Source: Candidatus Omnitrophota bacterium (GTDB taxonomy: Bacteria > Omnitrophota > Gorgyraeia > 1-14-0-20-64-10). Taken from it: DNA of 45,815 bases. Position 1 is the first letter of the stretch; each line of letters starts with the position of its first letter. Made by a program: the position numbers and the translations under genes. The notes below the pieces were generated by a model. It worked only from the letters and a program-made list of their open reading frames with translations. It was not told the origin of the DNA and made no database searches. Where the stretch lies: positions 1-45,815 of the forward strand of contig JAHFFE010000010.1 in assembly GCA_023248155.1 (NCBI GenBank). Reading direction: 5' to 3'. Shown here in pieces: positions 8,572-18,750 of this stretch.

Positions 8572-9232
8572 CGTAAACCCACGGATCGGCAATGCCGGCC
8601 GATTCACGGACCGGCTGAAAACTGTACCGGTGAAACGGTCCCGGTCCGAAATGGCGCAGCGCTTCAAGATGATCGGCGGTACCATACCCTTTATGCTGTT
8701 CAAATTGATATTCGGGAGAGATCGCGTGAATCAGCCCCATCCATTGATCACGGACTACTTTGGCCACAATTGACGCGGCGGCGATGGAGAGACTTTGCGC
8801 GTCACCGTCCACCACGGCCAGTGCATCGATTTTTAAACCGGCCGGAATCACATTACCGTCGACAAGAATAAAATCGGGAACTGTTTCTAGTTTAGCAAGC
8901 GCGCGCCGCATCGAAAGATAGGTCGCTTTATGGATGCCGATCCGGTCGATCTCGACGGCGCTGCAGGCCCCCACGCCGATTAGCGCATCGGAACGCAGCA
9001 GCGCGCAATAGGCCTGTTCGCGGGCCGCCGCCGTCATCTGCTTGGAATCGTTGACCGGAACTTTAAAGGAGGAATTCGGGAGAATGACTGCCGCAGAAAC
9101 AACGGGGCCGGCCAATGGTCCTCGGCCGGCCTCGTCAATGCCTGCGATTAACGCGGAGCTATTAAGTTTTTGCCGGCGCCGCAGATTCTGGTCGAACCGC
9201 AGCAGCTGCCGCTGGAGACTGGACTTCATCAA
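8561..9232 (-). CDS. rnhB: Ribonuclease HII
   Basis: Cuts the RNA strand of RNA-DNA hybrids, including single ribonucleotides embedded in DNA. The 223-residue protein carries AGIDEAGRGPLAGPV (metal ligands D33, E34) and ILVDGN (D125). The only ATG codons (9232, 9229) lie 63-71 bp inside rplS, giving an unusually long overlap and an N-terminal extension of about 28 residues before the RNase H fold. No in-frame GTG or TTG was seen closer to the conserved core, so the overlap seems real. Confidence 0.94.
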   Translation of the reverse strand: MMKSSLQRQLLRFDQNLRRRQKLNSSALIAGIDEAGRGPLAGPVVSAAVILPNSSFKVPVNDSKQMTAAAREQAYCALLRSDALIGVGACSAVEIDRIGIHKATYLSMRRALAKLETVPDFILVDGNVIPAGLKIDALAVVDGDAQSLSIAAASIVAKVVRDQWMGLIHAISPEYQFEQHKGYGTADHLEALRHFGPGPFHRYSFQPVRESAGIADPWVYVGE

Positions 9233-9572
9233 AGCGCTCCTCGATACGGCCAGACTTGCCTAACTTCTTGCGAAGGTAATACAATTTGGCGCGGCGAACC
9301 GATCCGCGCTTGACCACCATCAATTTCTCGATAAACGGAGAATGCAGAAAGAAGGTTCTCTCGACGCCTTCGCCATAGCTGATGCGGCGCACCGAGAACA
9401 TCTCGCGGCTGGATCCATTCTTGCGGGAGATCACGATGCCTTCGTACGGCTGGATGCGGCTCTTGTCATCTTCCTGAATACGGATGAAAACCCGGACCGT
9501 GTCGCCGACGCGAAACTCGGGGCGATCGGTTTTTAACTGCGCTTTTTCAATTTCCTGAATTCGATTGTTCAT
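9162..9572 (-). CDS. rplS: Ribosomal protein bL19
   Basis: Large-subunit protein at the 30S-50S interface. The 136 residues contain the full L19 core: FRVGDTVRVFIRIQE, QPYEGIVISRKNG, SFRR-like FSVRRISYGEGVERTF, and SVRRAKLYYLRKKLGKS. Typical L19 is about 115 residues; this one has an Ala/Pro-rich tail of about 20 residues after EERFDEVQS whose DNA doubles as the 5' end of rnhB. It is the third gene of the rpsP-trmD-rplS operon, 12 bp after trmD. Confidence 0.97.
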   Translation of the reverse strand: MNNRIQEIEKAQLKTDRPEFRVGDTVRVFIRIQEDDKSRIQPYEGIVISRKNGSSREMFSVRRISYGEGVERTFFLHSPFIEKLMVVKRGSVRRAKLYYLRKKLGKSGRIEERFDEVQSPAAAAAVRPESAAPAKT

Positions 9573-9584
9573 CGGTTCACCTAT

Positions 9585-10268
9585 CTACTCAATTAAGTCG
9601 GGCCGCTGCGATTTCGTTTTTCTCAACGACTGCAGCTTGCGCCACTGTGCGATTTTTCCCTCGTCCCCCGACAGTAAAACATCCGGCACGCGCATTCCGC
9701 GATAGTCCGCCGGACGGGTATACTGGGGATATTCGAGGAGATTCAAACTAAAAGATTCATCCCGCGCCGACTGATCATCCCCCAAACTGCCTGGAATCAG
9801 CCGGACTACGGAATCGATTAATACCATAGCAGGAAGCTCACCGCAGGTCAATACATAATCGCCTATGGACAGCTCTTCATCGGCCAAACTCTGCCGGACC
9901 CGCTCGTCGATCCCTTCATAATGTCCACAGAGCAAAACCAGCCACGGACGGGCTGAAAGTTCACGAACTTTTTCCTGCGTCAGTTTCCGGCCGCCCGGTG
10001 AAAGCAACACCACCCACGGCTTGCCCTGACTACCCTCTTTCGTAAGCGCGTCAACCGCATCAAAAAAAGGATCGGGCTTCATCACCATGCCGGGCCCGCC
10101 GCCGTACGGACGGTCGTCGACCTTGCGGTGTTTCGGATCGCCCGACCAGTCGCGCAAATCATGCACGCCCACCTTGACCACACCCTTTTCAGCGGCCCGC
10201 CCGATAATGGAACTGGCCAGCACCGGGGGAAAAAGTTCAGGGAAAATGGTCAGGACATCAATACGCAT
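9585..10268 (-). CDS. trmD: tRNA (guanine37-N1)-methyltransferase TrmD
   Basis: Knotted SPOUT methyltransferase that forms m1G37 next to the anticodon and prevents +1 frameshifting. The 227-residue protein has MRIDVLTIFPELF at its start, DDRPYGGGPGMVM, LLCGHYEGIDERV and SIGDYVLTCGELPAMVLID, which form the AdoMet knot and active site. It follows rpsP by 8 bp. In most bacteria rimM lies between these two genes; here it is absent. Confidence 0.97.
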   Translation of the reverse strand: MRIDVLTIFPELFPPVLASSIIGRAAEKGVVKVGVHDLRDWSGDPKHRKVDDRPYGGGPGMVMKPDPFFDAVDALTKEGSQGKPWVVLLSPGGRKLTQEKVRELSARPWLVLLCGHYEGIDERVRQSLADEELSIGDYVLTCGELPAMVLIDSVVRLIPGSLGDDQSARDESFSLNLLEYPQYTRPADYRGMRVPDVLLSGDEGKIAQWRKLQSLRKTKSQRPDLIE

Positions 10269-10276
10269 GATGCCCT

Positions 10277-10540
10277 TTACGAAGCGGGAACGACGCTCTG
10301 CTTGCCTGCTCTTTTGATTATGGCTTTGACGGTGCTCGTCGGGATCGCGCCATTCTTAATCCAGTACTGGGTCCGTTCCATATTGAGCTTGATGTTGGCC
10401 GGATTGGTCTTCGGATCATAAAATCCGAGCTCTTCAATGGCACGGCCGTTGCGGGCGCGCGTCTTCGAGATCACGATAATACGGCTGTGGGACCACTTCT
10501 TGCCCCCCAACCGCTTCAAACGAATCATAACTTCTGCCAT
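10277..10540 (-). CDS. rpsP: Ribosomal protein bS16
   Basis: Small-subunit assembly protein. The 87 residues include MAEVMIRLKRLGGKKW, the RIIV stretch followed by ARNGRAIEELGFYDP, and the C-terminal WIKNGAIPTSTVKAII, all diagnostic for S16. A strong Shine-Dalgarno sequence (GGAGG) lies 7 bp before the ATG. It heads the operon rpsP-trmD-rplS-rnhB-yraN, and the upstream 79-bp gap holds a likely promoter. Confidence 0.97.
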   Translation of the reverse strand: MAEVMIRLKRLGGKKWSHSRIIVISKTRARNGRAIEELGFYDPKTNPANIKLNMERTQYWIKNGAIPTSTVKAIIKRAGKQSVVPAS

Positions 10541-10571
10541 CCAAAATCCTCCGTTTCAGTGGAAAGGTGTT

Positions 10572-10600
10572 ATTATCCCGCCTGAGCGGGCGAAAAGCAA
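10572..10600 (-). promoter_or_regulatory. Candidate promoter of the rpsP operon
   Basis: On the minus strand TTGCTT and GATAAT are 17 bp apart, 31 bp before the rpsP ATG, leaving room for a leader with the GGAGG site. A CCCGC-TCAG-GCGGG hairpin falls in the spacer (10577-10590). It could act on read-through from murA but has no U-tract. Confidence 0.4.
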
Positions 10601-10619
10601 GGTTTTTGAGAGACCGGTT

Positions 10620-11891
10620 CTAGTCTGTCTTTTCGCGGTGGACAGAGGCGCCGAGCGCGACCAGCTTCTGATCGACGCGGTCGTAGCCGCGATCCAGATG
10701 ATAGAGACGGTGAACCTCGGTAGTCCCTTTCGAAGCCAAACCGGCCAATACCAGCGCGGCCGACGCGCGCAGATCGGAAGCCATTACAGGAGCCCCTTTC
10801 AGGCGGTCAACGCCTTGAATAATGGCACAGGCCCCTTCCATCTTGATCTGGGCTCCCATGCGGCCCAGTTCGGCCACATGCATATAGCGGTCGGGATAAA
10901 TTTTCTCGGTAATAATACTGATGCCGGGCGTGCGGCACAACAGCGCCATCATCTGCGCCTGCATGTCGGTTGGGAATCCGGGGTACGGCAGCGTCACCAC
11001 ATCGACCGAGCGGTATTTGCTTGGATTGCCTTTGCGAACAATCATCGTGGTGTCGCGCACCTGAACCTGCACGCCGACCTCGCGCAATTTATCAAGCACA
11101 GCGCCCATATGATCAGGCCGCGCACCGGTGATCGTCAATTCACTGTTGGTAATGGCAGCAGCCAGCAAGAAAGTTCCTGCTTCAATGCGGTCCGGAATGA
11201 CGCGGTGCTTGAATCCACCCAGTTTGCGCACGCCGTCGACGATCAACATCGGCGTGCCATGCCCCTGAATCTTGGCGCCCATTTTCAGTAACACATGGGC
11301 CAAGTCGACCAGCTCCGGTTCGCAGGCGGCATTCTCAATCACCGTGCGGCCTTTGGCCAGCACAGCGGCCATTAATACATTGGCGGTGCCCAATACCGAC
11401 GAGCCGAACGAGCCGCCCAGATAAATGGAAGTACCGCGCAGTCCGCGCGTTTTGGCCAGCACATACCCGCCCTCCACATCAATCTTGGCACCCAGCGCGC
11501 GCAAACCTTTCAAATGCAAATCGACAGGGCGCGGTCCGATCACGCAGCCGCCTGGCAATGAAACTTTGGCCTTCTTATGTTTTCCAAGCAGCGGTCCCAG
11601 CACGCAGAACGAGGCGCGCATCGTGGAAACCAGTTTGTACGGCGCTTCAGTGCTGGTGTATTTGCACGGATCGATCGAAACGCGATGGCCGTCCTGAATT
11701 ACTTTCATGCCGAAGTTGCGCAGAATGCGGATCATCGTGGTGATGTCGCGCAGGTTCGGGACCCCCTCGATAACGCATTTCTCGTCGGTCAACAACGCGG
11801 CCGTTAAAATCGGCAGTGACGCGTTCTTCGATCCGGAAACGGCTACCTTCCCCTTCAGCGGCTTGCCGCCGTAAACAACCAATTTCTCCAT
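10620..11891 (-). CDS. murA: UDP-N-acetylglucosamine 1-carboxyvinyltransferase MurA
   Basis: First committed step of peptidoglycan synthesis: transfers enolpyruvate from PEP to UDP-GlcNAc. The 423-residue length is typical. Visible motifs are SGSKNASLPIL near the N-terminus (substrate Lys and Asn) and PGGCVIGPRPVDLH with the catalytic cysteine C116 in place, so the enzyme should be fosfomycin-sensitive in type rather than a Cys-to-Asp variant. The gene follows prmC by only 3 bp, linking release-factor methylation and cell wall genes on one transcript. Confidence 0.97.
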   Translation of the reverse strand: MEKLVVYGGKPLKGKVAVSGSKNASLPILTAALLTDEKCVIEGVPNLRDITTMIRILRNFGMKVIQDGHRVSIDPCKYTSTEAPYKLVSTMRASFCVLGPLLGKHKKAKVSLPGGCVIGPRPVDLHLKGLRALGAKIDVEGGYVLAKTRGLRGTSIYLGGSFGSSVLGTANVLMAAVLAKGRTVIENAACEPELVDLAHVLLKMGAKIQGHGTPMLIVDGVRKLGGFKHRVIPDRIEAGTFLLAAAITNSELTITGARPDHMGAVLDKLREVGVQVQVRDTTMIVRKGNPSKYRSVDVVTLPYPGFPTDMQAQMMALLCRTPGISIITEKIYPDRYMHVAELGRMGAQIKMEGACAIIQGVDRLKGAPVMASDLRASAALVLAGLASKGTTEVHRLYHLDRGYDRVDQKLVALGASVHREKTD

Positions 11892-11894
11892 CGG

Positions 11895-12760
11895 TCAGCC
11901 TCTCCTCATCGAAATGATGCGGTCCATACCGGCCAGATCAGCCGTGATTTGAATATCGATAAATGATTTCTGCGCGGCCAGCGCGGAAACTTGGGCTGCC
12001 TGCCCCGCGCCGATTTCCAACACAACGATTCCGCCGGAACGAACCGCGCGCCGCGCCTGATCCAGAAAACCAGTGAAAAGATCGAGACCATCCTTGCCGC
12101 CATCTAAAGCGAGCCACGGTTCCCACGCCAATTCGCGCGGACCGTTGAGAATATCGGACGGATCGAGATACGGCAGATTCGCGATTAATAGATCGATTGA
12201 TTCATTTTCAAACGGCTCGGCCAGATCGCCCTCAAAAAACGAAACTTGCGCCGAGAGATTCCGCGCGTTGCGCTGCGCGAACGATAAGGCCACCGGCGAT
12301 TTCTCCGACGCCAGTACGCGCAGCTGCGGCACTTCCAGCGCCAAGGTAACAGCGATAGCGCCCGACCCGGTGCCGGCATCGGCGACGGTACGAAAAGAAT
12401 TATTTTCCGAAAGGATCTTCAGCGTTTTCTGGACGAGCTGTTCCGTTTCGGGGCGCGGACACAAAACGCCGGGGCCAACCTGGAACTCGCGCCCGTAAAA
12501 CGCAGCGGTGCCGAGTATATAAGGCAGCGGCATTCCGCCGCAACGGGCGGCCACATCCCAGAAGAATTCTATTTCCTGTTCTTTGGAAACAATGGGGTCG
12601 GTGGTATATAAATCAACAGGACGGCAATTCAAACGATGAGAGAGTAAAATTTCGGCGGTCCGACGGCTGTTCTCGATGCCGGCTTTTTCAAATATTTGGA
12701 TTCCGGAATCAAGCAAAAAAACAAGATTGCTTCGCTCTGCTCGCAATGACAAAGAAGCGT

Positions 12761-12764
<4 letters not shown>
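11895..12764 (-). CDS. prmC: Release factor glutamine methyltransferase PrmC
   Basis: Methylates the Gln of the GGQ motif in release factors using AdoMet. The 289-residue protein has the helical N-terminal domain, the AdoMet loop ADAGTGSGAIAV (129-140) and the catalytic motif at 196-199. This motif reads NLPY instead of the usual NPPY. Its start overlaps the prfA stop by 4 bp (ATGA), so enzyme and substrate are coupled. Residues about 5-14 (LSLRAERSNL) are encoded by a dispersed GTCAT-type hairpin repeat (12724-12750), so the N-terminus seems to have been extended by repeat capture. Confidence 0.93.
12724..12750 (-). repeat. GTCAT-family hairpin repeat inside prmC
   Basis: On the minus strand the element reads GTC-ATTGC-(GAG...)-GCAAT-CT: a 5-bp ATTGC/GCAAT stem flanked by GTC and CT. 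The same layout with different stem bases is found at 21693-21757 and 31161-31264. It lies in the first 14 codons of prmC and is translated there. Confidence 0.75.
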
Positions 12765-13829
<1,065 letters not shown>

Positions 13830-13837
<8 letters not shown>

Positions 13838-14042
13838 TCTTTTTCTTGGCGTATTTCTTCTGGAATTTCTCGACGCGGCCGGCCGTGTCGACGAACTTCT
13901 GTTTTCCGGTGTAGAACGGATGGCAGGCCGAGCAGATGTCAACCTTGATGTCACCCTTCGTCGAGCGGGTCTTGAAGACCGCTCCGCACGCGCAGGTCAC
14001 AACCGTCATTTTATAATTCGGATGGATATCCTTCTTCATCAC
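13830..14042 (-). CDS. rpmE: Ribosomal protein bL31, zinc-binding type
   Basis: A 70-residue large-subunit protein. It has the zinc-binding form with CACG near residue 17 and [12 protein letters not shown] further on. This C+ form is the one normally replaced under zinc shortage; no C-minus paralogue is visible in the window. It lies between rho (24 bp upstream) and prfA. A clear AGGAG site precedes its ATG. Confidence 0.97.
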
Positions 14043-14066
14043 TAATTCTCCTGTTTAACGGTTAAA

Positions 14067-15443
14067 TTATTCGCGCTCTTTTTTATCCGGGTTCAAGCCG
14101 ATCAAAAATTCGGCGTTGGTCTTGGTCTTGCCAAGCCGGTCAATCAGCAGCTCCATCGCTTCATCGGTGCTGAGCTCGCGCAGTACTTTGCGCAGAAGCC
14201 AGATCCGCTTGAGTTCTTCCGGATCGAGCAGTAATTCTTCGCGCCGCGTATTACAGCGCTGGATATCGAGCGCCGGATAGATCCGCTTCTGGAACAGCGT
14301 ACGGTCCAGCGTGATTTCCATGTTGCCGGTCCCTTTAAACTCTTCAAAAATCACTTCGTCCATGCGGCTGCCGGTATCGATCAGCGCCGTGGCGATGATC
14401 GTGAGGCTGCCGCCCTCTTCGATGCCGCGGGCCGCGCCGAAAAACCGCTTTGGCTTTTGCAGCGCCGTGGCATCCACGCCGCCGGTCAAAATGCGGCCGC
14501 TGTGCGGCGCGACCGTGTTATAGGCGCGCGCCAGACGCGTAATCGAGTCCAGCAGGATCACCACATCCTTCTTATGCTCTACCAGACGCTTCGCTTTTTC
14601 CAGAACAATTTCAGCGACCTGGATATGCCGCTCGGCCGGCTCGTCGAAAGTCGAGGCGATCACCTCGCCTTTGACGGAGCGCTGCATGTCGGTCACCTCT
14701 TCGGGACGCTCATCAATCAGCAGAACCAGCAGAACCGCCTCGGGGTAGTTCTGCGTCAGCGAATTGGCGACTTTCTGCAGCAGGATTGTTTTACCGCTGT
14801 ACGGCGGCGCGACGATCAAACCGCGCTGGCCCTTGCCGATCGGCGCGAGCAGATCCAGGATGCGCATCGAGATCTCTTTCGGATCGGCAGTCTCCATGCG
14901 GAAGCGCTGGTTCGCGTAAATCGGCGTCAGGTTGTCGAACAATATTTTTACCTTGGCCGCGTCGGGGTTTTCCATATTGACCGCTTCAACCTTCAGCAGC
15001 GCGAAATAGCGTTCGCCTTCCTTGGGCGGACGGATCTGGCCGCTGACGGTGTCTCCGGTGCGCAGATCAAACCGGCGAATCTGGCTGGGCGACACATAGA
15101 TATCGTCGGGACCCGGCAGATAATTGTAGTTGGGGCTGCGCAGAAATCCGAAACCTTCCTGCAGAATTTCAAGCACGCCCTCGCCGAACATGTTGCCTTC
15201 GCGCTCGGCCTGCGCCTGCAGCACCTTGAAAATAAGGTCTTGTTTCTTCAAGCCGGAGATTCCCTCGATGGCCATCTCTTTCGTGAGCTTGGTCAGCTCG
15301 AGAATGGTCATCCGCTTCAGCACCGCGATGTCGAGGTTTTTCGGCGGTTTGCCGTCGGCGCCGACCGCCGCGCGCGGTTCCGGCTTTTCGGCCCGTTCCG
15401 GGCGTTCTTTTTTTTCTTTTTCTTCCGATATCCGTTCTGCCAT
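14067..15443 (-). CDS. rho: Transcription termination factor Rho
   Basis: Hexameric RNA helicase that ends untranslated transcripts. With the ATG at 15443 (AGGAG 7 bp before it) the protein has 458 residues: a charged Lys/Glu/Arg-rich start (1-35), the Rho N and cold-shock RNA-binding domains ([20 protein letters not shown]), the P-loop APPYSGKT (212-219), [13 protein letters not shown], and the RNA-contacting [22 protein letters not shown]. The family P-loop usually reads APPKAGKT or APPRTGKT; Tyr-Ser is a departure, but the catalytic GKT is kept. It starts 3 bp after the coaE stop. Confidence 0.97.
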   Translation of the reverse strand: MAERISEEKEKKERPERAEKPEPRAAVGADGKPPKNLDIAVLKRMTILELTKLTKEMAIEGISGLKKQDLIFKVLQAQAEREGNMFGEGVLEILQEGFGFLRSPNYNYLPGPDDIYVSPSQIRRFDLRTGDTVSGQIRPPKEGERYFALLKVEAVNMENPDAAKVKILFDNLTPIYANQRFRMETADPKEISMRILDLLAPIGKGQRGLIVAPPYSGKTILLQKVANSLTQNYPEAVLLVLLIDERPEEVTDMQRSVKGEVIASTFDEPAERHIQVAEIVLEKAKRLVEHKKDVVILLDSITRLARAYNTVAPHSGRILTGGVDATALQKPKRFFGAARGIEEGGSLTIIATALIDTGSRMDEVIFEEFKGTGNMEITLDRTLFQKRIYPALDIQRCNTRREELLLDPEELKRIWLLRKVLRELSTDEAMELLIDRLGKTKTNAEFLIGLNPDKKERE

Positions 15444-15445
15444 TT

Positions 15446-16072
15446 TTATTCTCCTGTAATACGTTTCCAAATAGATGAAACCTGTTTGCCCGTTTGCCGC
15501 AAAGATCCTGCGGTATTCACAATAAAATCAGCCCGTTTTTTCTTCTCGCTCAGCGGCATCTGAAACGACGCGCGCCGGCGGATTTCGGCAACCGGCAAAC
15601 CGGACCGAGCCCGGACGCGCCGGACCACGGTATTCCAGGGAGCGGCTGCCACCACCACCGCGTCGACGCGGTAGGACGGCCGTGACTCCAACAAGAGCGG
15701 AACATCCAGAACCACCGCCTTCAGCCCCGCACGGCGGCGCAACCGCGCCACCGACTGCAAGATCGTGCGATGAACAGCCGGATGAATGATTGTCGTGAGC
15801 GCTTTCAGCTTTTTTGGATCGGAAAAAACAATTTTTCCAAGCGCGCGGCGATTGATCGTTCCATCGCGCGAAAAAATCTCCGGACCGAACCGGGCTTTGA
15901 TTTTTTTTGAAACAGCGGTGCCCGGCTTCATTAACGCATGCGTCACCGCATCGGCATCAAGCACCACGGCACCGAGGCGGCCGAACAGACGGGCCACCGT
16001 TGATTTGCCGGTGCCGATGCTGCCGGTGATGCCGATCAACTTTATACGCGGTTTAGTCGTGCGACGCTTCAT
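15446..16072 (-). CDS. coaE: Dephospho-CoA kinase
   Basis: Last step of CoA synthesis: phosphorylates the ribose 3'-OH of dephospho-CoA. The 208-residue P-loop kinase has [14 protein letters not shown] (about 14-27), the LDADAVTH substrate segment, IHPAVH and LDVPLLLES. It overlaps the end of polA by 20 bp, and its own end contains the rho Shine-Dalgarno site. The neighbourhood polA-coaE-rho is a known conserved string in several phyla. Confidence 0.95.
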   Translation of the reverse strand: MKRRTTKPRIKLIGITGSIGTGKSTVARLFGRLGAVVLDADAVTHALMKPGTAVSKKIKARFGPEIFSRDGTINRRALGKIVFSDPKKLKALTTIIHPAVHRTILQSVARLRRRAGLKAVVLDVPLLLESRPSYRVDAVVVAAAPWNTVVRRVRARSGLPVAEIRRRASFQMPLSEKKKRADFIVNTAGSLRQTGKQVSSIWKRITGE

Positions 16073-18671
16073 ACCAGTTACGTCCTGATTTTAAATTCAC
16101 TTCGAGCGGAACGGAGAGCCGGAACGGTTTTCCGTCGAACTCCGGCGCTTCCATAACACTTTTGACCACTGCGCTGGTTTTTTCTTTTTCGCCGGCCGGC
16201 AGATCGAAAATCAGTTCATCGTGCACCTGGCAAACCATGCGGGCCGAAAGCCCCTGCTTTTCAATTTCACGGTCGATCGCGACCATTGCCACCTTGATCA
16301 AGTCGGCCGAAGAGCCCTGCACCGGCGCGTTGATGGCCATCCGTTCGGCGAACTGGCGCACCGTGATCACGCGCGCACTCAATTCCGGAATGTAGCGCCG
16401 GCGGTTGAACAGCGTGACGCAGTAACCGCGCTTCTTGGTGTCATCGAGCGACCGGTCGAGATACCGTTTGACGGCCGGATAACGCTCAAAATAACGGTCG
16501 ATGAACTCCTGCGCCTGCCCCACCGGAACGCCCAGTTCGCGGGAAAGGCCGAACGATGTCATGCCGTATAAAATTCCAAAATTGATTGTTTTGGCCGACG
16601 CGCGCTGATCGCCGGTTACCGCTTCGGGCTCAATGTGAAAAATATCGGCTGCCGTCACGCGGTGAATGTCCTGGTGCTGGCGAAACGCCTCGGCCAGCGC
16701 CGGATCCTGCGACAGATGCGCAAAAATCCGAAGTTCAATTTGCGAGTAGTCGGCCGCCAGAAATATGCCGTCCTTCGAACGCGGCACGAATCCGCGCCGA
16801 ATCTGCCGCCCCAGCTCGTTGCGGATCGGAATATTCTGCAGGTTCGGAGCCGACGACGACAACCGGCCCGTGGTGGTGACCGCCTGATTGAACGACGCGT
16901 GCACGCAACCGGTCGATTCATTCACCAGCGCCGGGATCGCCTCGACATAAGTGGAGCTTAATTTCGCCAGTTCCCGGTATTCCAAAATCTTTTTCGGCAG
17001 CGGATGTTTGTCGCTGAGCTTTCGCAGCACCTCTTCGTCAGTGGATACGCCGGTCTTTGTTTTCTTGATCACCGGAAGCTGCAGTTTTTCAAACAGGATT
17101 TGCCCGAGCTGTTTTGGCGAATTGATATTGAACGAGCCTCCGGCCAGCGTTTCGATTTCAACGGTCAGCAGTTTCAATTTGCCGTCGATCTCTTTTTTCA
17201 GAACCGCGAACTCTTTTTTATCGACGCCGATGCCATGCTCTTCCATTCTCGCCAGCACACCGGCCAGAGGAATTTCGACCTCGCGAAAAAGCGTTTCGAG
17301 TTCTTTCTCGCGCAGTTCTTTTTCCAGGTCGCCATACAGCGTCAGCGCCCCTTCGGCCTGAATGGCGCGCCAGCGCGTTTCATCGGCGCGGTCATCCGAC
17401 GAAAAACGGTCGGCCAGCCAGTCTTCCAACTGGTGAGACGGCTTGGCCGGATCGCACAGATACGATGCCAGGGACAAGTCGGAGCAAAAACCGTTGAGCG
17501 AAATCTTTTCGCGGCGCGCCAGACCGGTTAACACTTTCAAGTCGGGCGAAATCTTTATAACCGATGAATCCTCCAGCAGTGGGCGAACGGCATCCAGCGA
17601 AGTTCCCTCTCCGACAACGGCACTGCCCGGTTCCCATGACAGCGCGATGCCGGTGATCTGCGCAACCGACCAATGGCCGCCGGACAAACCGAGCACAACC
17701 GAAGCGCGGCCCGTTTTTCGGATCGCATCGAGATTTTTCTTTAAACTGCCTGCGGTAAATGGTTCCTGTTTAATTGCCGATGACGACGGCTGAGAACCGG
17801 CATCCTGAAACTCGCGCGAGAGCGTGCGGAATTCCAGTTCCTGAAATAACGGCGCCAGCAGCGCCGGATCAGGCTCGCGGCGCCGCAATGATTCCAGATC
17901 AAACGGCACTTTCATCTGCGTATCGAGCGCGGCCAGTTCGCGGCTTATTTTCAGCTGGTCCTTGTTCTCGCGTAATGATTTCAAGACGGCCGGTTTGATC
18001 CCCTCGGGTTTATCGGACTCGGTCTCTTTAATCAACCGGTCGAGTGATTCGAATTTATGGATCAAATTGAGCGCGGTTTTTTCGCCGACGCCGGGCACGC
18101 CCGGAATCGCGTCGACATCGTCGCCCATCAGCGCCATCAGATCGACGACCTGATTCGGACGGACATTCCATCGTTCACGCAGCAGCGCCTCATCAAAAAT
18201 CTCATGACCCTCTTTCGTATTACGGTAAACGCTGACCTGGTCGTTGATCAGCTGAAATGCGTCTTTATCACCGGTCACCACGACTACCTGTACGCCGGCC
18301 TTGGCACCCTGCACAGCCAGCGTTCCCAATAAATCATCGGCCTCGAAGCCCTCAACGCCGTAAATCGGGATCCGATAGCCTTCCATCACCTGTTGAATCC
18401 AGGGAAGCTGGTCGACCAATTCCTGCGGCATCGGCTTGCGGTGTTCCTTGTACCGCTCATATTTTTCATGGCGAAAAGTCGGCTTGTGCATATCCATCGC
18501 CACGGCCCAATAATCGGGTTTTTCCTCTTCGATCAGCCGCCGCAGCATCGCCACCACGCCGTACACCGCGTTGGTCGGCTGTCCTTTGGCCGTGGACAGG
18601 TTCCGGATCGCGTAAAAAGCGCGGTAGAACATTGAGGAGCCGTCGATTAAAAAAAGTTTTTGCTTGTGCAA
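16053..18671 (-). CDS. polA: DNA polymerase I
   Basis: Repair and Okazaki-fragment polymerase. The 872 residues contain an N-terminal 5'-nuclease domain (LIDGSSMFYRAFYAI; GDDVDAIPGVPGVGEKTA), a degenerate 3'-5' exonuclease-like middle (about 300-470) and the polymerase domain with motif A DYSQIELR (D641) and motif C QVHDELIF (D818). The proofreading DxE is not recognisable (sequence VVLGLSGGHWS at the expected place), as in Taq and many Bacillus-type enzymes. The start codon is TTG at 18671, 26 bp after a perfect TATAAT. Confidence 0.95.
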   Translation of the reverse strand: MHKQKLFLIDGSSMFYRAFYAIRNLSTAKGQPTNAVYGVVAMLRRLIEEEKPDYWAVAMDMHKPTFRHEKYERYKEHRKPMPQELVDQLPWIQQVMEGYRIPIYGVEGFEADDLLGTLAVQGAKAGVQVVVVTGDKDAFQLINDQVSVYRNTKEGHEIFDEALLRERWNVRPNQVVDLMALMGDDVDAIPGVPGVGEKTALNLIHKFESLDRLIKETESDKPEGIKPAVLKSLRENKDQLKISRELAALDTQMKVPFDLESLRRREPDPALLAPLFQELEFRTLSREFQDAGSQPSSSAIKQEPFTAGSLKKNLDAIRKTGRASVVLGLSGGHWSVAQITGIALSWEPGSAVVGEGTSLDAVRPLLEDSSVIKISPDLKVLTGLARREKISLNGFCSDLSLASYLCDPAKPSHQLEDWLADRFSSDDRADETRWRAIQAEGALTLYGDLEKELREKELETLFREVEIPLAGVLARMEEHGIGVDKKEFAVLKKEIDGKLKLLTVEIETLAGGSFNINSPKQLGQILFEKLQLPVIKKTKTGVSTDEEVLRKLSDKHPLPKKILEYRELAKLSSTYVEAIPALVNESTGCVHASFNQAVTTTGRLSSSAPNLQNIPIRNELGRQIRRGFVPRSKDGIFLAADYSQIELRIFAHLSQDPALAEAFRQHQDIHRVTAADIFHIEPEAVTGDQRASAKTINFGILYGMTSFGLSRELGVPVGQAQEFIDRYFERYPAVKRYLDRSLDDTKKRGYCVTLFNRRRYIPELSARVITVRQFAERMAINAPVQGSSADLIKVAMVAIDREIEKQGLSARMVCQVHDELIFDLPAGEKEKTSAVVKSVMEAPEFDGKPFRLSVPLEVNLKSGRNWYEASHD

Positions 18672-18697
18672 GTTGTTCCGGGATTTGTTGTTCCGAG

Positions 18698-18703
18698 ATT
18701 ATA
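18698..18703 (-). promoter_or_regulatory. Candidate -10 box of polA-coaE-rho
   Basis: A perfect TATAAT on the minus strand in the 79-bp gap upstream of polA. No convincing -35 or TGn extension was found, so the call rests on the -10 and its position. Confidence 0.4.
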
Positions 18704-18750
18704 AGGGAAGAGCGTGATGATTCCTGGGATTGAATTTTGAAACGAACTAA

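Noticed and set aside
7675-8871. 398-codon plus-strand open frame
   Set aside because: It runs antisense to fhs, yraN and rnhB, whose proteins are clearly recognisable. It has no family motif and is explained by the GC-rich codon use of the real genes.
10577-10590. CCCGC/GCGGG hairpin as a murA terminator
   Set aside because: No U-tract follows on the minus strand, and it lies within the spacer of a likely rpsP promoter.
10437-11291. 284-codon plus-strand open frame
   Set aside because: Antisense to murA and rpsP, both certain genes; no motif or ribosome-binding site.
14457-15563. 368-codon plus-strand open frame
   Set aside because: Antisense to rho and coaE; composition is that of a shadow frame, with no recognisable domain.
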